Below, piece after piece: positions 17,741 through 26,419 of a stretch of DNA of 64,000 nucleotides. The notes beneath the pieces were generated by a model, which worked only from the letters and a program-made list of their open reading frames with translations, had not been told where the DNA came from and searched no databases. A program made the position numbers and the translations under genes. Numbering within the stretch: position 1 is the stretch's first letter; every line of letters starts with the position of its first letter. Source of the DNA: JAMZMI01 sp039970095 (GTDB lineage: Bacteria > Bacteroidota > Bacteroidia > Cytophagales > Cyclobacteriaceae); NCBI GenBank assembly GCA_039970095.1, contig JBDVMP010000038.1, forward strand, positions 7,280 to 71,279. The letters are read 5' to 3'.

Positions 17741-18516
17741 GACGGTTGTTTTATAGATTGAACAAACGAACGAATGCCTTCTTCTGAGGCATCTTGAGAC
17801 AGTTGCTTGATAAAAGCACTACCAACGATTGCACCGTCAGCAAAACCACAAGCTTTGTCAAATGTTTCATAATTGGAGATTCCAAACCCGATCATTCTTC
17901 GGTTTTTTAACCCCATGGCATTGATCCGGTTGAAGTACTTGACCTGCTCTTCCGATATATCACTTTTAGCGCCGGTAATGCTAGATGCAGCCACCATATA
18001 AATGAAGCCGTTTGACAACTGGTCTATTTTTCTGATTCTCTCTTCTGAAGTTTGTGGCGTGATCAGGAACACGTTATAAATCCCATGCTTTTCAAACACG
18101 GCCTGATACATCTCCTCATACTCGTACATGGGCAAGTCCGGAAGGATCAATCCATCGACTCCTACCTCCTGGCATTTCTCACAAAAACGCTCGATACCAT
18201 ACTGAACCACAGGATTGATATAACCCATCATCAGCACGGGAATGCTCACTTTCTCTCTAAGATCAGCGAGCTGACCAAAGAGTTTTTCGAGAGTCATCCC
18301 ATTTTCAAGCGCTCGTGTTCCACTTTCTTGTATCGTAGGACCATCTGCAACTGGATCAGAAAAAGGCAAGCCTATTTCTAGAATATCAGCTCCCGATGCT
18401 TCCAAGTCCTGAGCAATGCGCATGGTATCCTCAAGCTCGGGGTAACCCGCAGTAAAGTACACATTGAGCAGTCGCTCCTTTTTATCATTAAATGCCTTAT
18501 CTATTCTGTTTTGCAT
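17737..18516 (-). CDS. trpA: Tryptophan synthase alpha subunit
   Basis: This 259-residue TIM barrel carries YFTAGYPELEDT, ILEIGLPFSDPVADGPTIQ (with the catalytic Glu and Asp of the family), MGYINPVVQYG, GLILPDLPMYE and a phosphate-binding IGFGISNYETF. It cleaves indole-3-glycerol phosphate to indole and glyceraldehyde 3-phosphate and channels indole to TrpB. It lies 70 bp after trpB and overlaps the DAHP synthase gene by 4 bp. Confidence 0.97.
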   Translation of the reverse strand: MQNRIDKAFNDKKERLLNVYFTAGYPELEDTMRIAQDLEASGADILEIGLPFSDPVADGPTIQESGTRALENGMTLEKLFGQLADLREKVSIPVLMMGYINPVVQYGIERFCEKCQEVGVDGLILPDLPMYEYEEMYQAVFEKHGIYNVFLITPQTSEERIRKIDQLSNGFIYMVAASSITGAKSDISEEQVKYFNRINAMGLKNRRMIGFGISNYETFDKACGFADGAIVGSAFIKQLSQDASEEGIRSFVQSIKQPS

Positions 18517-18586
18517 CTTTCTAAAGTTTTGTCTGTACTGGAATGTTTAGATAAGAAACCTATCAAACCCAACCACCGAGTACTTT

Positions 18587-19783
18587 TCAATATTTCCCCC
18601 ACTTGATATATGTCTCCAAATCCTTGTCCCCTCTTCCCGAAAGGTTGACTACCACCACATCGTCTTTATCGAACTTGAAGTTTTCTAAAGCCGCCAGCGC
18701 ATGAGAAGACTCAACTGCAGGGATGATCCCCTCCAGCTTGCTTAACTGCACCCCTGCCTGCATGGCCTGCTCATCTGTGATACTCTCAAATTTGGCTCTT
18801 CCGCTATCGAAAAGATGGGCATGAAATGGCCCAATTCCCGGGTAATCCAGTCCGGCCGAAATGGAGTAAGGCTCCACAACCTGTCCGTCCGGAGTTTGCA
18901 TGAGTATGGTTCTACTTCCGTGCAAAACCCCTTCTTTACCTAGTGCCGTGGTAGCAGCTGATTTACCAGAGTCATTGCCCAAACCTGCCGCTTCTGCCGC
19001 TATGAGCTTGACATGTTCTTTTCCCAAGTAATGATAAAAAGCGCCGGCCGCATTGCTACCTCCACCCACACAAGCAAATACATAGTCTGGATCTGTTTTC
19101 CCTTCTTTTTCGAGCAGTTGCTGAACAATTTCTTCGCTTATTACCGACTGAAAGCGGGCGACCATATCCGGGTACGGATGTGGCCCCACAACGGAACCGA
19201 TGATATAATGCGTATCTGCGGGGTTGCTGATCCAATGGCGCATAGCTTCGTTGGTTGCGTCCTTAAGCGTTTTACTGCCAGATGTTGCCGGACGAACCTC
19301 TGCACCCAAAATCTTCATGCGTTCTACATTGGGCTTTTGCCGCGCCATATCTATTTCACCCATATATACGATGCACTCCAGCCCCATCAGCGCACATACG
19401 GTGGCTGTAGCCACACCATGCTGCCCCGCACCGGTTTCGGCGATGATTTTCTGTTTACCAAGTGCCTGAGCTACCAATATTTGGCCAATGGTATTGTTCA
19501 CTTTATGTGCTCCCGTATGGCACAAATCTTCACGCTTAAGGTAGATTTTAGCTCCATACTTTTCGGATAATCTGGATGCCAGATATAGCGGCGTAGGTCT
19601 TCCCACATAGTCCTTTAGTAACTGATCAAATTGTTCTTTGAACTTTGGATCTGACATGATTTTGAGATAGCTCTCTTTGAGCTCCTCTACGTTTGGGTAG
19701 AGCATCTCCGGAATGTAAGCTCCGCCGAACTTCCCAAAATAACCACGCTCATCTACCAGATATTTCGAAGCATTTCCACTCAT
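18587..19783 (-). CDS. trpB: Tryptophan synthase beta subunit
   Basis: This 398-residue PLP enzyme has the cofactor lysine in LKREDLCHTGAHKVNNTIG, the GAGQHGVATATVCAL loop and the glycine-rich phosphate site CVGGGSNAAGAF. The C-terminus holds the NLSGRGDKDLETYIKW serine-type PLP N1 contact typical of TrpB1. It joins indole and serine to make tryptophan. The ATG at 19783 overlaps the trpF stop (ATGA), indicating translational coupling. Confidence 0.98.
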   Translation of the reverse strand: MSGNASKYLVDERGYFGKFGGAYIPEMLYPNVEELKESYLKIMSDPKFKEQFDQLLKDYVGRPTPLYLASRLSEKYGAKIYLKREDLCHTGAHKVNNTIGQILVAQALGKQKIIAETGAGQHGVATATVCALMGLECIVYMGEIDMARQKPNVERMKILGAEVRPATSGSKTLKDATNEAMRHWISNPADTHYIIGSVVGPHPYPDMVARFQSVISEEIVQQLLEKEGKTDPDYVFACVGGGSNAAGAFYHYLGKEHVKLIAAEAAGLGNDSGKSAATTALGKEGVLHGSRTILMQTPDGQVVEPYSISAGLDYPGIGPFHAHLFDSGRAKFESITDEQAMQAGVQLSKLEGIIPAVESSHALAALENFKFDKDDVVVVNLSGRGDKDLETYIKWGKY

Positions 19784-20385
19784 AATTGTTTTTTTAAAGC
19801 CTTCACTTTTTCTATGTCTTTCAAACCGGGAGCAATTTCAAAGCGACTGTTTACATCTATCACTTCCAGTTTTTCAATATTCATTTTTTTTATTTCCTCA
19901 AGATCAGAAACATCAATACCCCCACTTAAGAAAAAGGGTTTTGGTGAATCATAACTTTTTAGAATTGACCAATCAAATTTTTCTCCACTGCCACCATGAG
20001 CTGGGGTTTTTGTATCAAACAGAAAGTAATCGACCGCATCTTCGTAGGGTCTAATCTCTTCGTTTGGAAAGGCGTCCATGACACCAAAAACCTTGATCAC
20101 TCCAACTCCTTTTTGCTTAAGGCTTTTAGCGAGCTCAACTGATTCATTTCCGTGCAGCTGAGCATAATCCAGCCCATGCTTCTCAACACAACCCATGATA
20201 ACTGATTCGTCTTCATTCACGAATACTCCAACTTTTTTTGTCTCTTTGGGAACCTTCGGTATCTCAAAACTCCCCACAAAACGCGGAGACTTTGCGTAAA
20301 AAATAAAACCGATAAAATCAGGTTTCAGCAGTAGCAGCTCCCCAATATTATCCTTCTCCCGCATGCCACAAACCTTGAGTTTCAT
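19780..20385 (-). CDS. trpF: Phosphoribosylanthranilate isomerase
   Basis: This 201-residue TIM barrel starts KLKVCGMREKDN, with the catalytic Cys in KVCGM. The catalytic Asp lies in LFDTKTPAHGGSGEKFDW, and PFFLSGGIDVSDLEEI is a phosphate-binding strand. A longer frame opens at 20418, but its extra 11 residues overlap trpC and are not family-like. I chose the ATG at 20385, one base after the trpC stop. It converts phosphoribosylanthranilate to CdRP. Confidence 0.95.
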   Translation of the reverse strand: MKLKVCGMREKDNIGELLLLKPDFIGFIFYAKSPRFVGSFEIPKVPKETKKVGVFVNEDESVIMGCVEKHGLDYAQLHGNESVELAKSLKQKGVGVIKVFGVMDAFPNEEIRPYEDAVDYFLFDTKTPAHGGSGEKFDWSILKSYDSPKPFFLSGGIDVSDLEEIKKMNIEKLEVIDVNSRFEIAPGLKDIEKVKALKKQL

Positions 20386-20386
20386 T

Positions 20387-21190
20387 TTACTTCCCGGTAA
20401 GTGATTTGATCTTATCAATAAATTCTTTCGCCGAACGTTCGGGGCTTCCTGTTTTCATAAAATTCTCTCCTATCAGAAATCCTTCATAACCATATCCCTT
20501 CAAGTCCACCACAGTCTGCGGATCGCTGATTCCACTTTCTGACATTTTGAGAAAGTCAGACGGAATCTTTTCTGCAAGCTCCTTCGATAGAGCCACATCG
20601 GTGACGAAAGTTTTCAGATTTCTATTATTTACACCCAGAATATCTACATGTTCATTGATGCTGCGATTAAGTTCATCTTCGTCATGGACTTCCAAAATAA
20701 CCTCCATCCCAAACGATTTGGCAAATGCCGCCAAGCGTTTAACTTCCTCTGGAGTGAGAATAGCGGCGATCAGCAAAACCACATCTGCTCCTATGGACTT
20801 TGCTTCAATAATTTGATACTCATCAATGACAAAATCCTTTCGGAGAATCGGGCAAAAATTGAAGTTTCGAGCTGTAGTCAAATCCTCTTTTTTACCACCG
20901 AAATATTTATTATCCGTAAGCACCGAAAGTCCTGAAGCACCTGCCTGCATGTAACCAATGGTTGTTTTTTCGACAGAAGCCGCACCATTAATCACTCCTT
21001 TTGAGGGAGATTGACGTTTGAACTCCGCCAAAATACCCACTTTATCCTCACGCCTAATATAGCGTTTGAGAGAAACAGGTTTCCCCTCAAAGTAGGTGCT
21101 TTGTTCCAAAAGCTTAACAGGGTAAAGCTCCTTGTTTTTCGCTACCTCAATTAGCTTATCCGCTACAATCTGATCAAGAATATTTCCCAT
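20387..21190 (-). CDS. trpC: Indole-3-glycerol phosphate synthase
   Basis: This 267-residue TIM barrel has the family motifs VGILAEFKRQSPSKG (catalytic Glu and Lys), SVLTDNKYFGG, PILRKDFVIDEYQI, ADVVLLIAAIL, ILGVNNRNLKTF, KMSESGISDPQT and FLIGENFMK. It closes the pyrrole ring of CdRP to indole-3-glycerol phosphate. It is separate from trpF, unlike the fused E. coli enzyme, and sits 1 bp after trpD. Confidence 0.97.
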   Translation of the reverse strand: MGNILDQIVADKLIEVAKNKELYPVKLLEQSTYFEGKPVSLKRYIRREDKVGILAEFKRQSPSKGVINGAASVEKTTIGYMQAGASGLSVLTDNKYFGGKKEDLTTARNFNFCPILRKDFVIDEYQIIEAKSIGADVVLLIAAILTPEEVKRLAAFAKSFGMEVILEVHDEDELNRSINEHVDILGVNNRNLKTFVTDVALSKELAEKIPSDFLKMSESGISDPQTVVDLKGYGYEGFLIGENFMKTGSPERSAKEFIDKIKSLTGK

Positions 21191-21191
21191 C

Positions 21192-22184
21192 TTAAGAATT
21201 GATTTCTATAAATTTTTTGAATGATGCTAAAGCCTTGCCAGACTCCAGCGACTCTTTTGCCTGTGCTACACCATCAGTAACGCTAATCTGCTTACCTGTT
21301 GCGATAGCCAGTCCGGCATTGGCAAAGACAACCTCATTTTGAGCTTCAGTTCCATTATTTTCAAGTACGTTTTTAAAGATTTCCGCGGCTTCCTCTACTG
21401 TATCTCCTCCATGCAACTGCTCCTCTGTCAAAGTATTCAACCCCAAATCAGCTGGCCTCAAAACCTCTTCTTTGTTGTTCATGATCATTTTGAACCCTCC
21501 GGTAAGAGACACTTCATCATATCCATCTAAGGCGTGGATAATCGCAAAATTCTTATCAGAATTTTGATAGAGATAGCCATACAACCGAGCCAGCTCTAAA
21601 CTAAATACCCCAACAAGTTGATTTTTTGGGAAGGCCGGGTTCACAATTGGTCCTAGCATATTGAAGAATGTCTTCACGCCTAGCTCCCTTCTAACAGGCC
21701 CAACATTTTTCATGGCCGGGTGAAACAATGGTGCATGTAGGAAACAGATTCCTGCTTCATCCATGCTTTTCCTGATGGTATCGAGATCGTTGGTAAATTT
21801 CGCACCCATACTTTCCAGTACGTTAGATGATCCGCTCACTGAGGACACCCCATAGTTGCCATGCTTGGTTACGACCTGACCTGCACCCGCTGTTACAAAT
21901 GAAGAAAGCGTAGAGATATTAAAGGTATTCTTGCTGTCTCCTCCAGTTCCACACAAGTCGATGGCATTGTAATCATCGGCTGGCACTTTAACGCAAAGTT
22001 CGAGCATCGCATCTCTGAAGCCCTCAAGCTCCTGCACGGTAATACTCCTCATCAAATAGACAGTCATAAATGCTGCCATTTGACTTTGGTTATACTTGCC
22101 GGTAGCCAGATTTGACAATATCTCGTAAGCCTCCTGCTTGGACAGAGACTGGTATTTAAAAAGTTTATTTAAAACGTCCTTCAT
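21192..22184 (-). CDS. trpD: Anthranilate phosphoribosyltransferase
   Basis: This 330-residue protein has the PRPP-binding motif DLCGTGGDSKNTFNIST, KHGNYGVSSVSGSSNVLE and FLHAPLFHPAMKNVGPVRRE, all characteristic of TrpD. It transfers phosphoribose from PRPP to anthranilate. It is a stand-alone enzyme, not fused to TrpG, and lies 3 bp downstream of trpG. Confidence 0.97.
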   Translation of the reverse strand: MKDVLNKLFKYQSLSKQEAYEILSNLATGKYNQSQMAAFMTVYLMRSITVQELEGFRDAMLELCVKVPADDYNAIDLCGTGGDSKNTFNISTLSSFVTAGAGQVVTKHGNYGVSSVSGSSNVLESMGAKFTNDLDTIRKSMDEAGICFLHAPLFHPAMKNVGPVRRELGVKTFFNMLGPIVNPAFPKNQLVGVFSLELARLYGYLYQNSDKNFAIIHALDGYDEVSLTGGFKMIMNNKEEVLRPADLGLNTLTEEQLHGGDTVEEAAEIFKNVLENNGTEAQNEVVFANAGLAIATGKQISVTDGVAQAKESLESGKALASFKKFIEINS

Positions 22185-22187
22185 TTT

Positions 22188-22766
22188 TTAATTAATTGAA
22201 AGCCAATTGTTGATCATTTGAATGCCATGTTCGGTCATAATTGACTCTGGATGAAACTGAACCCCACGAACATTAAATTCTTTGTGTTTTACAGCCATTA
22301 CATTTCCCTCTTCATCCAGTGCAGTGATATGCAAATCGGCCGGGATATTAGACGGCTCTACTGCCCATGAATGGTAGCGGCAAACCATAAATTCCTTTGG
22401 TAACCCTGCAAACAGTTTATCCTCAACGTCAGTTAAAAGTGCCTTGGTAGCCACTCCGTGAAAAACCTGAGCAAGGTTAAAAAGTGTTCCCCCAAAATTT
22501 TCTGATATCCCTTGATGCCCCAGGCAAACGCCTAGAATATTCTTGGTCTCACTAAATCTCCTGATGACCTCTGGCATGATACCAGCGTCTTTTGGTAAAC
22601 CGGGTCCTGGAGAAAGTAAAATATGCTCGAAATCATCTGCGTATTCCACGGGGATTTTATCATTGCGATGCACCTCCATCTGCTCTGACATCCCCAGTTC
22701 ACGGAGAATGTGCACCAGATTGTAGGTGAACGAATCGTAATTATCTATTACTAAAACCTTCTTCAT
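22188..22766 (-). CDS. trpG: Anthranilate synthase component II (glutamine amidotransferase)
   Basis: This 192-residue class I glutamine amidotransferase begins LVIDNYDSFTYNLVHIL. The nucleophile Cys lies in ILGVCLGHQGI, and the His-Glu pair in VRGVQFHPESIMTEHG. It supplies ammonia to TrpE. In some bacteria the same subunit also serves PabB. Its start codon overlaps the trpE stop by one base (TAATG). Confidence 0.96.
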   Translation of the reverse strand: MKKVLVIDNYDSFTYNLVHILRELGMSEQMEVHRNDKIPVEYADDFEHILLSPGPGLPKDAGIMPEVIRRFSETKNILGVCLGHQGISENFGGTLFNLAQVFHGVATKALLTDVEDKLFAGLPKEFMVCRYHSWAVEPSNIPADLHITALDEEGNVMAVKHKEFNVRGVQFHPESIMTEHGIQMINNWLSIN

Positions 22767-24184
22767 TAATCGTTGAGTTTTTCGGCTGAAGCCATTGCAG
22801 ACTCCAATGCTGCTAACTTATTATAAACCTCCTGCACTTCGCTTTGTGGATCTGACTTTGAAACTATCCCCGCTCCTGCCTGGAAAAACAGCTGGTTGTC
22901 ACGGCTAAAAAATGTTCTAATCATGATGGCATGATTGAAATTGCCCTTAAAATCCATAAATCCAATGGCTCCCCCGTAGAACCCCCTAGCTGTATTTTCA
23001 TGTTCTTCAATCAGTTGCATGGCTCTATACTTTGGAGCACCAGAGAGCGTCCCCGCCGGAAATGTGCTCGCCACGATTTCCAATGGATCTGCATCATCAT
23101 GAAGCTCGCCTGTAACCTTGGAAACAAGATGAATCACATGTGAATAGTACTGAATCTCCTTGTAGGTCTCCACCACTACATTTTCAGAGCTTTTACTCAA
23201 ATCATTTCTTGCCAAATCCACAAGCATGATATGTTCGGAGTTTTCTTTAGGGTCTTCCAGCAGCTTGTTGGCCAATTCTGCATCGGCCGCATCATCGCCC
23301 GTTCTGCGAAAAGTCCCTGCTATTGGGTAAATCACAGCCTTGCGGTCACTTACCACAATTTGGGCCTCAGGAGAAGATCCGAATATTTTATACCCACCAT
23401 AATCGAAGTAAAAAAGATATGGAGATGGGTTGATCGATCTTAAGGCACGGTAAACCTGAAATTCATCTCCCTTGAATTTTGTTTTAAACTGGCGAGAAAA
23501 AACAACCTGAAAAACATCTCCCAAATCACAATGTTTTATTCCGGACTTTACGATCTCCAGGAAGCTTTCATCTGTAAAATTTGATTCGGTTTCACCAGAT
23601 TTTTCAAAAGAAAATGATGGAATATTCTGCTGCGAAATGATCGTCATCAATTCACTAAAAGCCTCATCTCTTGGCTCATCCAGATAACATTCTATTATGT
23701 GACACTCGTTTCTAAAGTGGTCTAGGGCAATGATAAACCTAAAGAGCTGATACCGTATTTGTGGTATTTCTGAAGAAAGTGTTTTGGGGTTCGAAAAGCT
23801 AATATCTTCAAAACATTGAACTCCATCATAGGCCATATAACCAAACAATCCGGTCTTGATAAACTTCTCGTCCGAATCGGGCATTTCGAAATGATCAATA
23901 AAAGACCGCAGATTGCCAAGCAAATCCGACTTTTCACTCAACTTCTCTGAGCTCACATTTCCATCCGGAAATTCCAATTCTATCTGTTCATCCATAAGGG
24001 AGAACGATGCTATCGGGTCACAACAGATGTAAGAAAAGCTATTCTCCGCACCGTGATAATCGGAGCTCTCCAAAAGGAAAGAATTGGCGTAGCGATCTCT
24101 CAACTTAAGGTACAGCCCCACAGGCGTTACCGTATCGGCCAGCAGTTTCTTCTGTCTTATTTTTAGTTTGTAAGAATTTTTCAT
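22766..24184 (-). CDS. trpE: Anthranilate synthase component I
   Basis: This 472-residue chorismate-binding enzyme has an N-terminal LLESSDYHG, matching the tryptophan feedback-inhibition motif (LLES). The C-terminal chorismate domain carries LRSINPSPYLFYFDYG, GSSPEAQIV, YPIAGTFRRTG, HIMLVDLARND, FPAGTLSGAPKYRAM and GAGIVSKSDPQSE. It makes anthranilate from chorismate and ammonia from TrpG. It is the first structural gene behind the leader peptide and attenuator at 24197-24310, so it should be controlled both by attenuation and by product inhibition. Confidence 0.97.
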   Translation of the reverse strand: MKNSYKLKIRQKKLLADTVTPVGLYLKLRDRYANSFLLESSDYHGAENSFSYICCDPIASFSLMDEQIELEFPDGNVSSEKLSEKSDLLGNLRSFIDHFEMPDSDEKFIKTGLFGYMAYDGVQCFEDISFSNPKTLSSEIPQIRYQLFRFIIALDHFRNECHIIECYLDEPRDEAFSELMTIISQQNIPSFSFEKSGETESNFTDESFLEIVKSGIKHCDLGDVFQVVFSRQFKTKFKGDEFQVYRALRSINPSPYLFYFDYGGYKIFGSSPEAQIVVSDRKAVIYPIAGTFRRTGDDAADAELANKLLEDPKENSEHIMLVDLARNDLSKSSENVVVETYKEIQYYSHVIHLVSKVTGELHDDADPLEIVASTFPAGTLSGAPKYRAMQLIEEHENTARGFYGGAIGFMDFKGNFNHAIMIRTFFSRDNQLFFQAGAGIVSKSDPQSEVQEVYNKLAALESAMASAEKLND

Positions 24185-24196
24185 GCTTTTTAGATC

Positions 24197-24226
24197 AAAA
24201 AAAAACCCGCTGTGAACAGCGGGTTT
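24197..24226 (-). terminator. trp attenuator terminator
   Basis: On the minus strand a perfect 10-bp stem (AAACCCGCTG, loop TTCA, CAGCGGGTTT) is followed by nine T's, located between the leader peptide and trpE. Its arm and loop (GCTGTTCACA, plus-strand 24211-24220) can pair over 10 bp, with one G-U, to TGTGAATAGC just after the leader peptide (plus-strand 24253-24262). That pairing would break the terminator. This is the layout of classical ribosome-mediated attenuation. Confidence 0.93.
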
Positions 24227-24265
24227 TTAGATTTATGTTTTGACATACCTTGGCTATTCACATAT

Positions 24266-24310
24266 TTATTGTGTCATTTTCCACCACCAGTATGTATTGT
24301 TTCTAATCAT
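24266..24310 (-). CDS. trpL: trp operon leader peptide
   Basis: A 14-codon ORF with ATG start and TAA stop encodes MIRNNTYWWWKMTQ, with three consecutive Trp (TGG) codons. It lies 40 bases upstream of the attenuator terminator and 81 bases upstream of trpE. A run of three Trp codons in 14 is far above chance, and the position is exactly that of trp leader peptides. A ribosome stalled on the TGG codons would leave the antiterminator segment (24253-24262) free. A ribosome finishing translation would allow the ACATACTGG segment of the leader to pair with CCA..GTATGT (24243-24253) and protect the terminator. Confidence 0.93.
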   Translation of the reverse strand: MIRNNTYWWWKMTQ

Positions 24311-24473
24311 GAGCGCTAAGCTAGCCCTATATCCAAAAAAAATGCAACAACTTTCCAGAAAAAAAGTAAACAAATTGAAATTCATGTTGACAAAATGACG
24401 TTTCATCAATTAATGGTTAATCAGGGAATAAATCCTTGTATAGAATTTCCAAATATTGATTTAACTTGTGCCT

Positions 24474-24881
24474 ATGTTACCAATAGAAGAACAACTAAGC
24501 ATACTCGTACATCTTTCGATGGCTGACGGCTTCTTAGCCAAGGAAGAAAGCATATTGATACATGACATTGGGGAAAAGAGTGGACTCTCGTCGGAGACTA
24601 TAGAAAATATAATAGATCATCCCAAACCAGTTCCTAATCTCAAGAACCTTCCCCCTGATGAGAAGTTTGAGTATCTGCACAATGTCATTCAGCTAATGAA
24701 AATTGACAGAAAGGTGCATCAAAAAGAAATTCAATTCTGTGAAAGGGTGGCCATAGCCCTGGGATATAAACCGGGCGTAGTTGGCGATTTGAGTGCCTAC
24801 ATTTATTCAGACCCAAGTATTGCTACCAAACGAAGTTATCTCAGATCTATAGCAGATTCTCATTTGATACCAAGGAAATAA
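24474..24881 (+). CDS. TerB-like / DjlA-N-like helical protein
   Basis: This protein of about 135 residues is all-helical in appearance. Sequences such as ILVHLSMADGFLAKEE and VIQLMKIDRKVHQKEI contain the acidic turn (ADG.., IDRKV) repeated in the TerB/DjlA N-terminal domain family, which is thought to bind metal. No signal peptide or membrane span is visible. I prefer the ATG at 24474 over a GTG two codons earlier. The function is unknown. It reads away from the trp operon and ends at a bidirectional terminator. Confidence 0.7.
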   Translation: MLPIEEQLSILVHLSMADGFLAKEESILIHDIGEKSGLSSETIENIIDHPKPVPNLKNLPPDEKFEYLHNVIQLMKIDRKVHQKEIQFCERVAIALGYKPGVVGDLSAYIYSDPSIATKRSYLRSIADSHLIPRK

Positions 24882-24908
24882 AAAAAAGCCCTCAGCGGGC
24901 TTTTTTTT
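24881..24908. terminator. Bidirectional Rho-independent terminator
   Basis: AGCCC, loop TCAGC, GGGCT is flanked by seven A's on the left and eight T's on the right, so the hairpin has a U-tract in both directions. It separates two convergent genes that end at 24881 (plus) and 24913 (minus). Confidence 0.9.
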
Positions 24909-24912
24909 GTTC

Positions 24913-25161
24913 TTAGCCTTTAGACGCTTTTTCAAGGTCAGCGATTAATTTCTTTGAGACCTTCTTATCATTCTTTTTCTTAAATGCTGTCAAGGCTTTT
25001 GCTGCCTCTGCACCCTTGGCAAACAGACCTTCAGGGTTGCCATCGTGAGCAAAGCTCCCCAGACACCACTCAATTTCTGAAACCAATTGTTCTTCGATTC
25101 CTAGCGCAGAAAGCTTATCCTTAGCTGCCTCTAACGCTTTTTTGATTTTTTCAACTGCCAT
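24913..25161 (-). CDS. Small conserved-looking helical protein, function unknown
   Basis: This 82-residue protein is lysine- and alanine-rich and predicted to be mainly helical (EKIKKALEAAKDKLSALGIE, then FKKKNDKKVSKKLIADLEKA), with one WCLGSF segment in the middle. There is no signal peptide. I do not recognise the family. A perfect -7 promoter element lies 29 bp before the start and a terminator directly follows, so it is probably a single-gene transcript. Confidence 0.65.
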   Translation of the reverse strand: MAVEKIKKALEAAKDKLSALGIEEQLVSEIEWCLGSFAHDGNPEGLFAKGAEAAKALTAFKKKNDKKVSKKLIADLEKASKG

Positions 25162-25189
25162 AATAGTTTAGTTTGTTGTGATTTGGGCG

Positions 25190-25197
25190 CAAAATTA
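25190..25197 (-). promoter_or_regulatory. Candidate -7 promoter element for the 82-residue protein gene
   Basis: Minus-strand TAATTTTG matches TAnnTTTG exactly, 29 bp before the ATG at 25161. A clear -33 TTTG is not seen at 19-21 bp, so this is only a half-match. Confidence 0.45.
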
Positions 25198-25319
25198 GAT
25201 GTTAAATTGAATATAACATAATATTTTGAGCTATTTCATGGTAAATTCATAATTAAACAAACGTTTTCATTAAAATTTATCAAGATAATAAAGCAACTCG
25301 GCGGAGACTTAGATATCTC

Positions 25320-26030
25320 TCAATAATCAAGTTTTCCAAATGGGATCAAATACCCAATCGAAAAACCGGCGGTGTAGAGGTTACTTAAATCCGGTATGCC
25401 AGTTTTAAAGTTTTGATGATCCAGTACACTGCCGATATTAAAGGTACCAAAAACATCTAAATGAATGGACCCAAATGAGAAGTCTTTCTGCCCTCCCGCT
25501 GAGACCCTGAGACCATAGCCAAGCTTGCGATCCCGGTCGGATCTATAAGTATAAAAATCTATACCTCTATCTTCTAACTGCTGGAGCTGGGCGTCCGTTG
25601 GATAATCTGACTTACTCACATTCACCAGATACTCCAAGTACCATCCCATGGTGAAAAATGTTTTGGTCTTACCCCGTCCAAAATTAATAATGGCTTCCAT
25701 GGGCAGCTGTATATAACTCAACTTAACCCTATACTTTGGTACTTCTGGATCCGTATCTGGGAATATCTGTCCCCACCCTTTTTGATCAAAAACAAGCCCC
25801 GTTTGCAACCCAGGGTTGATTAAAGCATCTCTTTTTTTTGTAAAAACTTTAACAAGTGCTCCACCTGTATAGCCTGTTATAAAATCCGTTGTAATGAACT
25901 GGGTAGTAATGGTATGATCCATATACGAGGTAGCCAACTGGCCGCCGGCTTTAAAGCCTACATAGACTTTACTTTGCGCCTGACCGGCAACAAAACCAAG
26001 AAGAACTATTATAACAAATGCATATTTCAT
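25320..26030 (-). CDS. Outer-membrane beta-barrel protein (porin family-like)
   Basis: This 236-residue protein has a signal peptide (YAFVIIVLLGFVAGQAQS). Alternating hydrophobic strands follow: KVYVGFKAGGQLATSYMD, TGLVFDQKGW, YIQLPMEAIINFG, FFTMGWYLEYLVNV and LGYGLRVSAGGQKDF, with a terminal strand FSIGYLIPFG. This is the OMP_b-brl type found in many copies in Bacteroidota. No specific substrate can be inferred. It is monocistronic. Confidence 0.75.
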   Translation of the reverse strand: MKYAFVIIVLLGFVAGQAQSKVYVGFKAGGQLATSYMDHTITTQFITTDFITGYTGGALVKVFTKKRDALINPGLQTGLVFDQKGWGQIFPDTDPEVPKYRVKLSYIQLPMEAIINFGRGKTKTFFTMGWYLEYLVNVSKSDYPTDAQLQQLEDRGIDFYTYRSDRDRKLGYGLRVSAGGQKDFSFGSIHLDVFGTFNIGSVLDHQNFKTGIPDLSNLYTAGFSIGYLIPFGKLDY

Positions 26031-26216
26031 GCGCTGAAATTAGAACCGCAATATTAATCTAAACTTGTCAAGGCGTCCAATATTACGTCTATGTATTAAG
26101 AAAGCTATCAACACGTAATTATATACTGGTTTATTTAACCCAACGATAATTAATTGATGACCATGATGAGTTGCTGCACAACACATATTCTAATTTTATT
26201 TACATCAAAAACAACA

Positions 26217-26372
26217 ATGGATTTCAAAGAAGATGATCAATATGACAACCTGGGCGAGCTTGATGATGCGCTCGATAGCTCATTTTTCTCGGAAGATCAC
26301 ATAGATGAAGAGGACGAAGATGATGACAACACCATGTCTGAAGAATATTTTAGAAAAATCACCGACTTATAA
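26217..26372 (+). CDS. Small acidic protein, function unknown
   Basis: This 51-residue, very acidic protein (stretch HIDEEDEDDD, ending EEYFRKITDL) is most likely initiated at the ATG at 26217. The open frame reaches 26154, but the upstream part is Cys/Thr rich and looks non-coding. No family is recognised. It sits just before the 4.5S RNA promoter on the same strand. Confidence 0.5.
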   Translation: MDFKEDDQYDNLGELDDALDSSFFSEDHIDEEDEDDDNTMSEEYFRKITDL

Positions 26373-26386
26373 TTTCTTTCTGTGCT

Positions 26387-26415
26387 TTGATAGCGTATTT
26401 CTTTAATTAACTTTG
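26387..26415 (+). promoter_or_regulatory. Consensus Bacteroidota promoter of the 4.5S RNA gene
   Basis: TTTG at 26387-26390 (-33 element) and TAACTTTG at 26408-26415 (-7 element, TAnnTTTG) are separated by 17 bp. The expected start, 4-7 bp later, coincides with the 5' end of the SRP RNA helix. This is the clearest promoter in the window. Confidence 0.8.
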
Positions 26416-26419
26416 CGGC

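Noticed and set aside
19013..19570. 185-codon open frame antisense to trpB
   Set aside because: trpB is unambiguous; the antisense frame is Cys/His rich with no protein-like pattern.
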